IMG/VR virus record: IMGVR_UViG_3300045256_000037
Span: 1-36,971 of that record
Source: a virus
Length of the DNA: 36,971 nucleotides
Strand: one strand, 5' to 3'
The stretch's first letter is position 1. Every line of letters begins with the position of its first letter. The position numbers and the translations under genes were made by a program. The notes below the pieces were generated by a model that saw nothing but the letters and a program-made list of their open reading frames with translations, did no database searches and had not been told where the DNA came from. Below are positions 7,344 through 14,219 of this stretch, piece after piece.

Positions 7344-7651
7344 AACGAAACGAGTCACTTAATGCTTCCAGGCGATCTAGCCGAAATCCTTGAGGTTAAA
7401 AGCAGAATCCCTTACATTGCGACTTAGGCGATCTGAACCTAGGCACAACCTAGTAGTAGGATGCCCCGGCGGGTGGGAGACCATCCGCCCTTCTTTTGGC
7501 GATATTATAGTTCACGTACCCAGCTAAATAGCCCTGTATGGGACGGGCGCTCTTTGCAGCTCATTCTGATCGGCGTGGCGCCCTAGCCTTAGGCTGCGCT
7601 TTTGGCCGGAATTATGTAGCAGTCTCACCTACGGTTGAGCGCGAGTCGCAC
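7254..7651. other. Gene-free convergence region next to attP
   Basis: No credible coding sequence was found in these 398 bases. The stretch holds two of the TGGAAACC repeats, the terminator at 7468-7497, and imperfect dyads such as AGCCTTAGGCT near 7584-7595. The forward early module and the reverse late module both run toward it. Confidence 0.6.
7468..7497 (+). terminator. Rho-independent terminator at end of early module
   Basis: GGCGGGTGG (7468-7476), loop GAGA, CCATCCGCC (7481-7489): a nine-pair stem with one G-T wobble, followed by CTTCTTTT. It is placed to stop forward transcription after the integrase and att core. Confidence 0.75.
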
Positions 7652-8236
7652 CTAGGCGGCGGCGCTAGGTTTTAAGCTCGCGGCTTGCTTCTCGATCTTG
7701 ATGATCTGGCGCCCAATAAACTCGGCAATGGGCGGGGCTACTGCGTTGCCAATGAGTCGCCCTCGTCTACCGTCCATCCGTCCGGGAAACCCATCAGTCT
7801 CTCGCACTCTGTCCAGGTCAAGTTTCTGGCCACATAGAATTGGCCGGTCGGTATGGCCTCCCTGATGTCTGCCAGTCTGGGCGCGTATCGTGGGGCTATA
7901 GCTCGTTGCCTTGGTATACCCAAAGCCGCCGCGACGCTGAACCAGAAGCGGAGTGTCTGTGACAAACTCTCCTGGAATACCGGGTCTAGCTCGCGCCCTG
8001 CCCTCTGCTCGCGGCGCATGATTCCCAAGCAATTGGCTGCCGTTAGAATAGAACTGATAGGAAAGTTCCGATCTAAGACTTGCGACAACGAAAACTCTTT
8101 CGCGGTGACGCCTCAAAATCCGCTGACAATGCGGGTCGATCTCGCAGTGAAAGACCGGCTCCATGCCGGCACGCTGGAATCCGAGATCAAAACCGCCTAT
8201 TCCTGCGAAGAAGGAAGCGAAACGCATGTCACACAC
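7652..8236 (-). pseudogene. Decayed DNA cytosine-C5 methyltransferase
   Basis: The N-terminus carries motif I of Dcm-type enzymes (FASFFAGIGGFDLGF) and motif II (CEIDPHC). The chain then jumps from RILRRH straight to RERVFVVA, a motif VIII-like block. The Pro-Cys nucleophile and Glu-Asn-Val motifs between them are missing, implying an in-frame deletion of roughly 100 codons. Near the end, the good match LTWTECERLMGFPDGWT lies in another reverse frame (about 7760-7830), while motif X (RLIGNAVAPPIAEFIG) returns to the first frame, so two compensating frameshifts are present. With the catalytic cysteine gone, it cannot methylate DNA. Confidence 0.8.
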
Positions 8237-8269
8237 CCTGCGCTAGATGGCCCGGGCACGCGCGAGCAA

Positions 8270-8411
8270 GGGGCTTCTTCTGGCCCCAAGGGCTACGCCT
8301 AACTATTCGGGGGAACGCCGAGCCAAGTGGCTCGCGAATGCCGAAGCCAATTTCGTTCAGCCCAGCCCAGCTAGCCAGCGCCCAAAGGCTCTCCCGAAGG
8401 AGGGCCTTTTT
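8270..8411 (+). ncRNA. Candidate structured small RNA ending in a terminator
   Basis: No convincing protein is encoded here. Two simple hairpins (GGGGC/GCCCC at 8270-8287; GAGCC/GGCTC with loop AAGT at 8320-8333) are followed by a strong rho-independent terminator (8386-8411). This is the layout of an intergenic sRNA or of a leader. I see no promoter I would trust. The stretch may simply be the remnant of a transferred intergenic region. Confidence 0.3.
8386..8411 (+). terminator. Rho-independent terminator, possibly bidirectional
   Basis: AGGCTCTCC (8386-8394), loop CGAA, GGAGGGCCT (8399-8407): a nine-pair stem with one T-G wobble, then a T run. On the reverse strand the same stem has the favourable TTCG loop but only a short T run, so it may also end late transcription before the methyltransferase remnant. 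Confidence 0.75.
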
Positions 8412-8423
8412 CATTAGCGCGAT

Positions 8424-8442
8424 GATTCGCCCGTGTCGAATC
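8424..8442. promoter_or_regulatory. Inverted repeat, candidate operator upstream of 8512 gene
   Basis: A perfect GATTCG / CGAATC dyad separated by 7 nt lies between the terminator and the isolated forward gene at 8512. Its size suits a repressor operator, but no regulator for it is known. Confidence 0.3.
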
Positions 8443-8511
8443 TCACATGAACCGACTCGCCCAGCAAGGAGAATTTTGCCAAAATCCTCCAGGCTGGGGT
8501 GATTTCCACAG

Positions 8512-8799
8512 ATGGCAGTTCGTGAGTTTCGCTGGCAATTGTCGGAGCGGCAGTGGGCCTATCTTGGCTGGCTCGTGCGCAATACATGCTTAGGCCGCAC
8601 GGAAAAGGACGTGGCCGCCTACTTGCTGAACCAGAAAATTCAGGAAATGCGGCTCGCAAAATATTCCGAACCGTGCCCTGAGGACATCAACGACGCCGCC
8701 AAGGAAACCCCAAGATTGAGAAGTAGGGCCTTGGTTGCCGAAGTGGACGAAGCCTTGGAAGATGACGCCTCAGAGAAGATCGGGGACCGCCGCACTTGA
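8512..8799 (+). CDS. Small conserved-looking protein, isolated forward gene
   Basis: The 95-residue protein begins with a strand-then-helix pattern (WQLSERQWAYLGWLVRNT) followed by GRTEKDVAAYLL. This resembles small alphaproteobacterial proteins with a ribbon-helix-helix-like N-terminus. The acidic C-terminus looks disordered. It is the only forward gene between the att region and 20 kb. It has its own terminator upstream (8386-8411) and a weak GGGGTGA ribosome site. That independence suggests a moron-type gene or a regulator. I assign no function. Confidence 0.55.
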   Translation: MAVREFRWQLSERQWAYLGWLVRNTCLGRTEKDVAAYLLNQKIQEMRLAKYSEPCPEDINDAAKETPRLRSRALVAEVDEALEDDASEKIGDRRT

Positions 8800-8817
8800 G
8801 CGGTGACCGGTAGTCCA

Positions 8818-9024
8818 CTACAAAGCCATGTTCCGCACGTGGTGCCAGAGCACCTTGCCCGACAAATCGTGCATGCGCTCGATGACAAATAGATCGAGAG
8901 GCACGCGGATAATCACTCCGGGCTTTCCGACCTCGTGCCGCTCATAGAGGCAAAGCGCGAGTTTGCCGGGCGCCTCCTCAATGAGGCTCACGATCCAACG
9001 ATTATCTTGATCGTGGTCGCTCAT
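8818..9024 (-). CDS. Small hypothetical phage protein
   Basis: A 68-residue beta-rich protein with a conserved-looking core (WIVSLIEEAPGKLALCLYERHE and RVPLDLFVIERM). It overlaps the upstream gene by ATGA (9021-9024), so it is translated as part of the late operon tail. There is no signal peptide, membrane segment or known motif. It is the last intact reverse-strand gene before the methyltransferase remnant. Confidence 0.6.
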   Translation of the reverse strand: MSDHDQDNRWIVSLIEEAPGKLALCLYERHEVGKPGVIIRVPLDLFVIERMHDLSGKVLWHHVRNMAL

Positions 9025-9221
9025 TTGGCCTCGCTGTTGAACGAGGCGACGATGACATTGCCGCGCTTTTCGACTTTCGGCTCCCCGTCGTCGATCAGGT
9101 TCAGCATATCGGTTATGTCGTTGGCGATGCGGACGTGCTCCTTTGCGGCCTCTATTTCCGCATCGATTTGTTCAAGAAGCCGCTTGCGCAACGATTGCGG
9201 AATTTTTGATCGCTTAGCCAT
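9021..9221 (-). CDS. Small hypothetical phage protein, helical
   Basis: A 66-residue protein from ATG 9221, which has a GAGGG ribosome site. A TTG start at 9233 would overlap the upstream stop. The N-terminal half is basic, then an amphipathic helix (LRKRLLEQIDAEIEAAKEH) is followed by a short beta-prone tail (VEKRGNVIVASF). It sits between the phosphoesterase and another small gene, with 4-nt coupling on the downstream side. No family recognised. Confidence 0.6.
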   Translation of the reverse strand: MAKRSKIPQSLRKRLLEQIDAEIEAAKEHVRIANDITDMLNLIDDGEPKVEKRGNVIVASFNSEAK

Positions 9222-9229
9222 CGGGACCC

Positions 9230-10291
9230 TCAATCGACCAAGACTTGTTTCTTGTCACCCATCTTGTCTCGCTTCATGCTTAGGAACACAGCCCCCTCTT
9301 CCGCATTCAAGAAGCAGGTGACCGATCGGTTCGCCGGGTCGAACACCGACACCCCCGAGCATCCCTCGCTCTGTTCCTTGCAGCCGTTGTGGCGGGCGTA
9401 ATCGTCCATGAACTTGTAGCCGCGCACGCGCAGGAAATTCTGTATATGCCCGCGCGACGGATTCTCGAAAGAAAATAGCCCCGACGTGTGCTTGTCTCCG
9501 CAGACATAGAGGTCGGCATCTTCCCCGAGCTGGCCTTCGCGCATCGGGCCATGCATCGGGTTCCAGATCGAATTTCCCTTGAAGTTATGCGCCACGTAAA
9601 CCTTGACCTCCCAGCCGTTCGGGAACTCAAGAATGAAGCGCGCCTCCCAGTCGTGACAGACAAGCTTGTGCGTTCCGAAACGCTTGGCCATCTGCATGAG
9701 GATCGCAGAGCCGTCGCCCCATGCGTCGTGGTTGCCGAGAATGAAGAGCAGCCACCTGACCCCGGAATCGAGCATGAACCATTCGGCCAGGCGCCGCGCC
9801 GTTTTGACACTCGTGTCTTGGTTCGCATAGAGTCGCATAAGTCGGCCGGCCCAGTTGTTGGTGGTATCCCCGACGTTGACGCCCCACAGGCCTTCCGTGG
9901 CTTTGCACAGCCCTATGTCGCGCTCAAGGACCGGCCAGTTGCAGCCGTTGTCGTCGAGATGCGGATCACCGAACCAGCACAGCCCGATGGGCGCATTGGA
10001 CTTCACCTTTACCCGAAACCAGGTGTGCGCCTGGTGCGAGGCCATACGCTTGGTGAAGCGTTGCGATTGTAGCCTGATGATCTCTTCGACGGGAATGTCT
10101 TCTTCGGGGAAATCGGGAAGTTGGATTTCGGATTGAGGGGGGGGCGGGGGGATTTCGGCGGCGAGCCGGCCTTGCAGGGTTGATCGCCGGATGCCGAGAT
10201 GCCGGGCGGCGGCTGAGACGTTGCCGCCGAACTTGGCGACTGCATTGTGCGCCTCAATGATCTTTTCTCTGCCGAGAGGTTTTGGCGGCAT
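9230..10291 (-). CDS. Fis-type HTH fused to calcineurin-like metallophosphoesterase
   Basis: A 353-residue fusion. Residues about 5-45 form a Fis-like helix-turn-helix (GGNVSAAARHLGIRRSTLQGRL). After a proline-rich linker, a metallophosphoesterase core follows with its metal ligands in order: GDPHLDD, VGDTTNNW, LGNHDAWGD, VAHN and GDKHTSG. The last replaces the commoner GHxH. The enzyme presumably hydrolyses a phosphodiester or phosphomonoester; the substrate is unknown. The HTH suggests it works on DNA or at a specific DNA site. ATG 10291 is chosen because it follows the upstream stop; an in-frame start at 10324 lies inside the upstream gene. Confidence 0.85.
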   Translation of the reverse strand: MPPKPLGREKIIEAHNAVAKFGGNVSAAARHLGIRRSTLQGRLAAEIPPPPPQSEIQLPDFPEEDIPVEEIIRLQSQRFTKRMASHQAHTWFRVKVKSNAPIGLCWFGDPHLDDNGCNWPVLERDIGLCKATEGLWGVNVGDTTNNWAGRLMRLYANQDTSVKTARRLAEWFMLDSGVRWLLFILGNHDAWGDGSAILMQMAKRFGTHKLVCHDWEARFILEFPNGWEVKVYVAHNFKGNSIWNPMHGPMREGQLGEDADLYVCGDKHTSGLFSFENPSRGHIQNFLRVRGYKFMDDYARHNGCKEQSEGCSGVSVFDPANRSVTCFLNAEEGAVFLSMKRDKMGDKKQVLVD

Positions 10292-10301
10292 CGTATTTCG
10301 C

Positions 10302-10709
10302 CTAGATTGCGCTATCAGTCTCACAAATCACGGTGTCGCGGTGCCCGCAGTCCGGCATGTGGTAGCCGAGGATTTTCCCGGTCGAGAGGTCCACGATCTT
10401 GGATGGGCACCCGACTCGCCAGAAGCGGTAATTGCTAGATCGGTGCGCCATGTCCCATTGGACGCCGATCGGGATGCCGATGCGGGAGCACACAGTCGGA
10501 TCGGTGAGGTCGGGATTGACGGGTTGCGCGCCACTATCTTCGGCCTGATCATAAATCTGGATTTCCTCGCGCCGGCAGATCATCATGGAATGCTCGGTCG
10601 CCCATTTGAGATTTTCGGCCCCCGTCATTGCGGCGTTCTGATCGGGAGGCCCGGCGACCGCGACTTTGCAGAGAATGAGGACAACGGCAGTCGGCGCAAG
10701 GACGCTCAT
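10302..10709 (-). CDS. Hypothetical secreted or membrane-anchored protein
   Basis: The 135-residue protein opens with a short hydrophobic stretch ending AVAG, a plausible signal peptide. The mature part has four cysteines (MICRRE, TVCSRIG, VGCPSK, PDCGHR), an even number that suits periplasmic disulfides. It follows the DUF1353 gene in the accessory tail of the lysis region. No family recognised. The start has a gaaagg ribosome site. Confidence 0.6.
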   Translation of the reverse strand: MSVLAPTAVVLILCKVAVAGPPDQNAAMTGAENLKWATEHSMMICRREEIQIYDQAEDSGAQPVNPDLTDPTVCSRIGIPIGVQWDMAHRSSNYRFWRVGCPSKIVDLSTGKILGYHMPDCGHRDTVICETDSAI

Positions 10710-10746
10710 AGCTATGGCCTTTCTGTGCAGCGACGAGTCATGGGGG

Positions 10747-11190
10747 TTACCTGATTACAAGATTCTTGATCCAGCGGTTCGCGCCTAATGCTCGAACCGC
10801 CACGAACATTCCTAGCCGGACGAGAGGACGCACTCCGGCTCTCCGCATAATTTCGAGAAAGATGTCGTCGGCATGCCGCCTCGTCGGCGCGCACGGGTGG
10901 TAATATCCTTTGCCGAACAGCGAATAGAGATAATCGTGGATCAGCGCCGCTGCTCCATAGTGACCGCCCCATTGCGTTATGAGCACATGGAAGGGGCTGC
11001 TCGCGCCGTCGGTTATGAACCCGGAGGGAACGACGATTTTGCACCCGCCAAGAGTCGTATAGCTGTAGGGCTCTTGGAGAACCCATTCGCCATTCCCAAT
11101 CGGCTTGATCCTCGGGAATGGAATTGCCTCCAAGCTCTTGATCTGGCCGCCGCTCTTCTGGAATGTATCGCTGGTGCGGAAGCCTTTCAT
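10747..11190 (-). CDS. DUF1353 family phage protein
   Basis: A 147-residue protein with the DUF1353 signature: IVVPSGFITDGASSP, then AALIHDYLYS, then RRHADDIFLEIMRRAGV and a closing VRLGMFVAVRALGANRW. The family is common beside endolysin and holin genes of tailed phages of Proteobacteria, and its role is not established. The conserved Asp, His and Asp-Asp positions suggest a metal site (inference). ATG 11190 is preferred because it overlaps the upstream stop by ATGA; an in-frame ATG at 11214 is the alternative. Confidence 0.88.
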   Translation of the reverse strand: MKGFRTSDTFQKSGGQIKSLEAIPFPRIKPIGNGEWVLQEPYSYTTLGGCKIVVPSGFITDGASSPFHVLITQWGGHYGAAALIHDYLYSLFGKGYYHPCAPTRRHADDIFLEIMRRAGVRPLVRLGMFVAVRALGANRWIKNLVIR

Positions 11191-11432
11191 GGCCTGCATC
11201 CGTAGGAACGCCATGCGGCGTTGAACTCCCTGATCTGCCTGATCGTGAGCGGACTATCGTCCTTGCCCGAGTAGGTGATCCGATTGAATGAACCGCACAC
11301 AGCGCGTGAGATGGCGGCATTGACTTGCCGCTTCGATGGGATAACTTGCAGCACGGACGGATGCAGAGCTTGCGGCAAAAGCCAGAAACTCTGCACGACG
11401 GCAAAGACAGTCGCGAGGCAGTAGAGTCTCAT
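11187..11432 (-). CDS. Small exported protein in lysis cassette
   Basis: An 81-residue protein with an N-terminal hydrophobic segment (about residues 3-22) and a short, basic mature part containing two cysteines. It lies between holin-like genes and DUF1353, with ATGA overlaps on both sides. In this place one expects spanins or lysis accessory proteins, but there is no clear lipobox at a proper distance and no coiled coil, so I leave the function open. Confidence 0.6.
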   Translation of the reverse strand: MRLYCLATVFAVVQSFWLLPQALHPSVLQVIPSKRQVNAAISRAVCGSFNRITYSGKDDSPLTIRQIREFNAAWRSYGCRP

Positions 11433-11644
11433 GCGTTGTCCCGATTGTCTGGATCGGTTGAAATAGTATCGTCCTTCACCCCGGAAGCTGCCGCCCTGGC
11501 CCGCCTGATTGCATCATCGACCGTGGAATTGAGCGCCTGAGAGATGAGGTATTCAGCCCTCATCGTCAGGCCGAGTTTCTCAAGTTCGATGATGGCGCGG
11601 AGCAGAGTCGGCAGCAGCCGGATAAAGACGATCAGGCCGGACAC
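11429..11644 (-). CDS. Small membrane protein in lysis cassette, possible i-spanin
   Basis: A 71-residue protein starting with GTG right after the holin-like stop. The first 17 residues are hydrophobic (GLIVFIRLLPTLLRAII) and the rest is a charged helix with an acidic end. The architecture of one N-terminal membrane segment plus a soluble helix resembles inner-membrane spanins, though it is short for that class. The evidence is architecture and location only. Confidence 0.55.
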   Translation of the reverse strand: MSGLIVFIRLLPTLLRAIIELEKLGLTMRAEYLISQALNSTVDDAIRRARAAASGVKDDTISTDPDNRDNA

Positions 11645-11866
11645 CTAGTTGTCCTTGCCGGTGGCCGCTACAGTGTTGACCTTGGCGCCGAGCGCCGTGA
11701 TGCCGAGAGCGATAAGCATATCTGGCACATGCTTGATGAGATCGGTAAGCGTCATGTCGCCAACTAGGTAGGACACGATGAAGCTCACGAAGGCGCTGAC
11801 ACCCAGAACTTGGGTGCGGTAGCCCTTCATGAATCCACCAAGTAGAATCGTCGAGAGAACGTTCAT
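11645..11866 (-). CDS. Holin-like two-segment membrane protein
   Basis: A 73-residue protein with hydrophobic segments at about residues 5-12, 18-38 and 48-62 and a charged C-terminus. This suits a small holin that permeabilises the inner membrane for endolysin release. ATG 11866 has an excellent ribosome site (aaggaga), which settles the start over an in-frame upstream ATG at 12043. It lies downstream of the endolysin, separated by a terminator. A second holin-like gene (13430-13699) lies upstream of the endolysin, so holin and antiholin roles cannot be assigned. Confidence 0.65.
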   Translation of the reverse strand: MNVLSTILLGGFMKGYRTQVLGVSAFVSFIVSYLVGDMTLTDLIKHVPDMLIALGITALGAKVNTVAATGKDN

Positions 11867-11886
11867 TGCAGTCTCCTTCCATAGGG

Positions 11887-11905
11887 AAAAGGCCCCGAAG
11901 GGCCG
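11887..11905 (-). terminator. Rho-independent terminator after endolysin
   Basis: On the reverse strand: GGCCC, loop TTCG, GGGCC, then CTTTTC-like tail (forward-strand 11887-11904). It sits between the endolysin stop and the ribosome site of the downstream holin-like gene. Confidence 0.75.
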
Positions 11906-12049
11906 TTCAGATATCGCGCCACATGGCGCGATCAGATGAGGCGGAATCGCCGCCATTTCTTCCAGACGCCGCGCACCCAGAGGCAGGCTCGGCATGCTGT
12001 CCGATACCGCAGGCAGAGCCTGACTATGCGTCCCCACTGCCACATGGCG

Positions 12050-13366
12050 TCACCATTTCGTTGGCAACTCACCACGATAGATTTGAGCCTCGACTTTGCG
12101 TCGGCGCTTCAGCCCGGCATTCGTCGTCGGCCAATTCTCGATCTGCACGGCCGCTTCGGCGTGCTTCTCGGCGTTCACCAGAGGCCTGACCTTTCCATCC
12201 CGGAAATTACCCGGCCCCTGCTGGAAGATGTGGAGAACCAGGGCATTCACCTGTCCCTGGGTCAGAGGCACGTTGACGTAGCTCTTCAAATAGCGGAGCT
12301 GGAGGTTCAGGTCTTGTCCTAGGATAGAATTGGCCTCAGCCTCCGTGATAGTCATCCCCTGCTTCACCTTCGGGGGCACCCCGGAGCCGTTGTTATGCCC
12401 ATAGCCAATTGCCCAATCGTTGCGATCCCAGTAGGCCGTCAGCATCTTGCCCTCGAACCGCTTGGACCAGGAGACGCAGAAATCGTCGTAAGCATAGTTG
12501 CCGGGAGAGAACATCGCCTCGCCGACTGGCACAACCGGCGAAACGGCTGGGGTTTGCGGTGAAGCAGGCGCAGGCACCGGCACCGGCGCTTTAGGGTCTT
12601 GGACGGCGAGATATTTCTCGAACACCCATCCTATGTATCCGGCCGGCGTCTTGACGCGGTTCCAGGCGCCGGCATCCTCGAGCACCGTAACCTTGGTACC
12701 ATGCGGAATTGTTCCCTTGATCGCGCCGCCTGGCTCGGCGCGGAAATTCAGCGTGTCGCCCGGCGTGTCAACCCATCGAGCGTATCCAGATGGCTCCGTT
12801 GGCGAGTATGGTTCGTCTGGCGATGCCGGTACGCCGCGCGCCGCCTTAACCTTGTCCATGAGCCACGGTTTGGTGACGAGATCGCCGGGGCAGGCGTGCG
12901 TCGTTTCCGGGTCTTCTCGATGCAGTTTGAGATGGGCATCGTCTAGCGGGAAGCCGAGCCAGTCCATGATCTCGGCGAAGCCCCATGCGGCGGTGTTCCA
13001 GGCGACGGCACCATCGCCCGTCTTTGGATCGTGAACGCCATGCCGATAGTCTCCTTCGACCTCGATTCCGAGCCCCTTGCCGTTGAATCCGGGAGAGTTG
13101 GTGCCGGGAAAGGCGAGCGGCGTACCGAGATAAATCTTATCGAGGATCACGATCAGGTTTGGTCCTGTACTCCAGCCTCGGCTCTGGTAGTATGCGCCTA
13201 GATTTTTGATCCGCGTTGATGGCGATACCGGCGGCTTGATGTAAGGAGCCGCCGTATTGTGGGCGACGAGGAATTTCACCCATGACGGTTTCGGTTGCGA
13301 ACGCAACCATGCCCGGAATTCCTCGCGTGTATATCCGTTGCCTTCGAATCCGCCTTTCCAACTCAT
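12050..13366 (-). CDS. Two-enzyme endolysin: amidase, SH3, GH24 lysozyme
   Basis: A 438-residue murein hydrolase. Residues 1-175 are an Amidase_2/PGRP-type N-acetylmuramoyl-L-alanine amidase with zinc ligands around His36 (VAHNTAAP), His149/His157 and Cys159 (HACPGD). Residues about 195-254 are a bacterial SH3 wall-binding domain (LNFRAEP, VTVLEDAGAW, GWVFEKYL). A Pro/Ala linker follows, then a GH24 lysozyme (about 295-438) with catalytic Glu305 (FEG) and Asp314. The usual Thr of the GH24 triad is Ala319 (WAIGYGH). No signal peptide, so release needs a holin. The start has ribosome site taggag, and terminators lie on both sides. Confidence 0.93.
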   Translation of the reverse strand: MSWKGGFEGNGYTREEFRAWLRSQPKPSWVKFLVAHNTAAPYIKPPVSPSTRIKNLGAYYQSRGWSTGPNLIVILDKIYLGTPLAFPGTNSPGFNGKGLGIEVEGDYRHGVHDPKTGDGAVAWNTAAWGFAEIMDWLGFPLDDAHLKLHREDPETTHACPGDLVTKPWLMDKVKAARGVPASPDEPYSPTEPSGYARWVDTPGDTLNFRAEPGGAIKGTIPHGTKVTVLEDAGAWNRVKTPAGYIGWVFEKYLAVQDPKAPVPVPAPASPQTPAVSPVVPVGEAMFSPGNYAYDDFCVSWSKRFEGKMLTAYWDRNDWAIGYGHNNGSGVPPKVKQGMTITEAEANSILGQDLNLQLRYLKSYVNVPLTQGQVNALVLHIFQQGPGNFRDGKVRPLVNAEKHAEAAVQIENWPTTNAGLKRRRKVEAQIYRGELPTKW

Positions 13367-13380
13367 GGCGAGTTCTCCTA

Positions 13381-13405
13381 ATAAAAACCGCCCTTCCCAG
13401 GGCGG
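13381..13405 (-). terminator. Strong terminator immediately upstream of endolysin
   Basis: On the reverse strand: CCGCCCT, loop GGGA, AGGGCGG (13388-13405), then TTTTTAT. The U-run ends only a few nt before the endolysin ribosome site, leaving no room for a separate promoter, so endolysin expression must come from read-through. Confidence 0.88.
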
Positions 13406-13429
13406 TCGTGAATGGTGGTGATTGTCGCG

Positions 13430-13699
13430 CTACAGAGAGGGCTTGTTCCGATTCCGCCACGTAAGAGCGATCTTCAAGGCGAGAAGAGCGACGGACAGGA
13501 TCATGCCGATGAAGCCGCCCGCCGCGGTGAGCATTTGCAGCCATGCATTCGTGGCGGAAAAATCCGGAACAGCGGCCGTCGCGGCTGATATGATCGAACC
13601 GGCCCCGCCGATGGCGGCGACTTGCGTCACGCTCATCTTGTCAACGGCGTGCTCGATGGCCTGCCAAAGATAGGCTAGAATGTCATGGTGTCTGTACAT
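13430..13699 (-). CDS. Holin-like small membrane protein
   Basis: An 89-residue protein with two hydrophobic segments (about 26-46, AAIGGAGSIISAATAA, and 55-77, MLTAAGGFIGMILSVALLAL) and a basic C-terminus (KIALTWRNRNK). Size, topology and the place directly before the endolysin fit a class II-type holin. The start lies 3 nt after the previous stop with a weak AGGG site. The first membrane segment is only moderately hydrophobic. Confidence 0.7.
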   Translation of the reverse strand: MYRHHDILAYLWQAIEHAVDKMSVTQVAAIGGAGSIISAATAAVPDFSATNAWLQMLTAAGGFIGMILSVALLALKIALTWRNRNKPSL

Positions 13700-13702
13700 T
13701 CC

Positions 13703-14218
13703 CTATGCCGCTATTAATGTGATTGTCACTGTCAGGGTATCTCCCAAGGAGATGCCTGGAGACAGTCCCGCGAACGCGGTTTCTCCATGAATGATTCCGC
13801 TCGTTCCCGACGGCGCTGTTGACAGGAATGCGCCATAGAGAGATGCGCTCAGAACGGTGACGGAATAGGACGCCGGAGACGCCGAATTATCGAGTGTCTG
13901 GGCTGAAACCGGTCCAGGGACGAATTGCGGGCGAACGCCGCCGCTGTATCCCGTGAATTCCTTCCATTTGTTCGATCCCCCGATCTGGGCGGCGGTATCG
14001 GATGCGCTGATTGCCGCAAATCCGTCGGCGTCGATCAGCCCGATGTACCACGCCGCGCTATAGCCTGAGCCGGCGAAGTATTTGGCGAGAAGGTTGTCCT
14101 TGCCCTCATTGGTGATCAGGTTTTCGGATTCGATCAGCCATTTTCGTTTGTTCTGCCGCCAGCATGCGATCGTGTAACGCGATCTGAGGCGGGGAAGTGC
14201 GAGCAGCGTCCCGTCCAT
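13703..14218 (-). CDS. Tail-region structural protein, paralogue of 16922-17509
   Basis: A 171-residue protein. Its middle matches the gene at 16922-17509: both have (T/N)EGK(N/D), Y-x-AGS-x-Y, a GLI turn, [16 protein letters not shown] and N-x-WKE, and both end with GAFL and GDTL-V segments. Related proteins are common among tail or virion genes of podoviruses; the precise role is unknown. The start has no good ribosome site and lies 2 nt from the upstream stop, so translation is probably coupled. Confidence 0.65.
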   Translation of the reverse strand: MDGTLLALPRLRSRYTIACWRQNKRKWLIESENLITNEGKDNLLAKYFAGSGYSAAWYIGLIDADGFAAISASDTAAQIGGSNKWKEFTGYSGGVRPQFVPGPVSAQTLDNSASPASYSVTVLSASLYGAFLSTAPSGTSGIIHGETAFAGLSPGISLGDTLTVTITLIAA

Positions 14219-14219
14219 G

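Noticed and set aside
7071-7358. Reverse-strand 95-codon reading frame across the att site
   Set aside because: It contains the phrase RVGGSIPPLG, the well-known spurious translation of tRNA 3' ends, and overlaps int.
8080-8502. Forward-strand 140-codon frame over the methyltransferase remnant
   Set aside because: Arg/Pro-rich shadow running through the terminator hairpin, without any recognisable domain.
9488-10072. Forward-strand 194-codon frame opposite the phosphoesterase gene
   Set aside because: It mirrors the codons of a clear HTH-phosphoesterase and shows no motif of its own.
11867-12043. Longer start for the holin-like gene at 11645
   Set aside because: The extension crosses the endolysin terminator; ATG 11866 has an ideal ribosome site.
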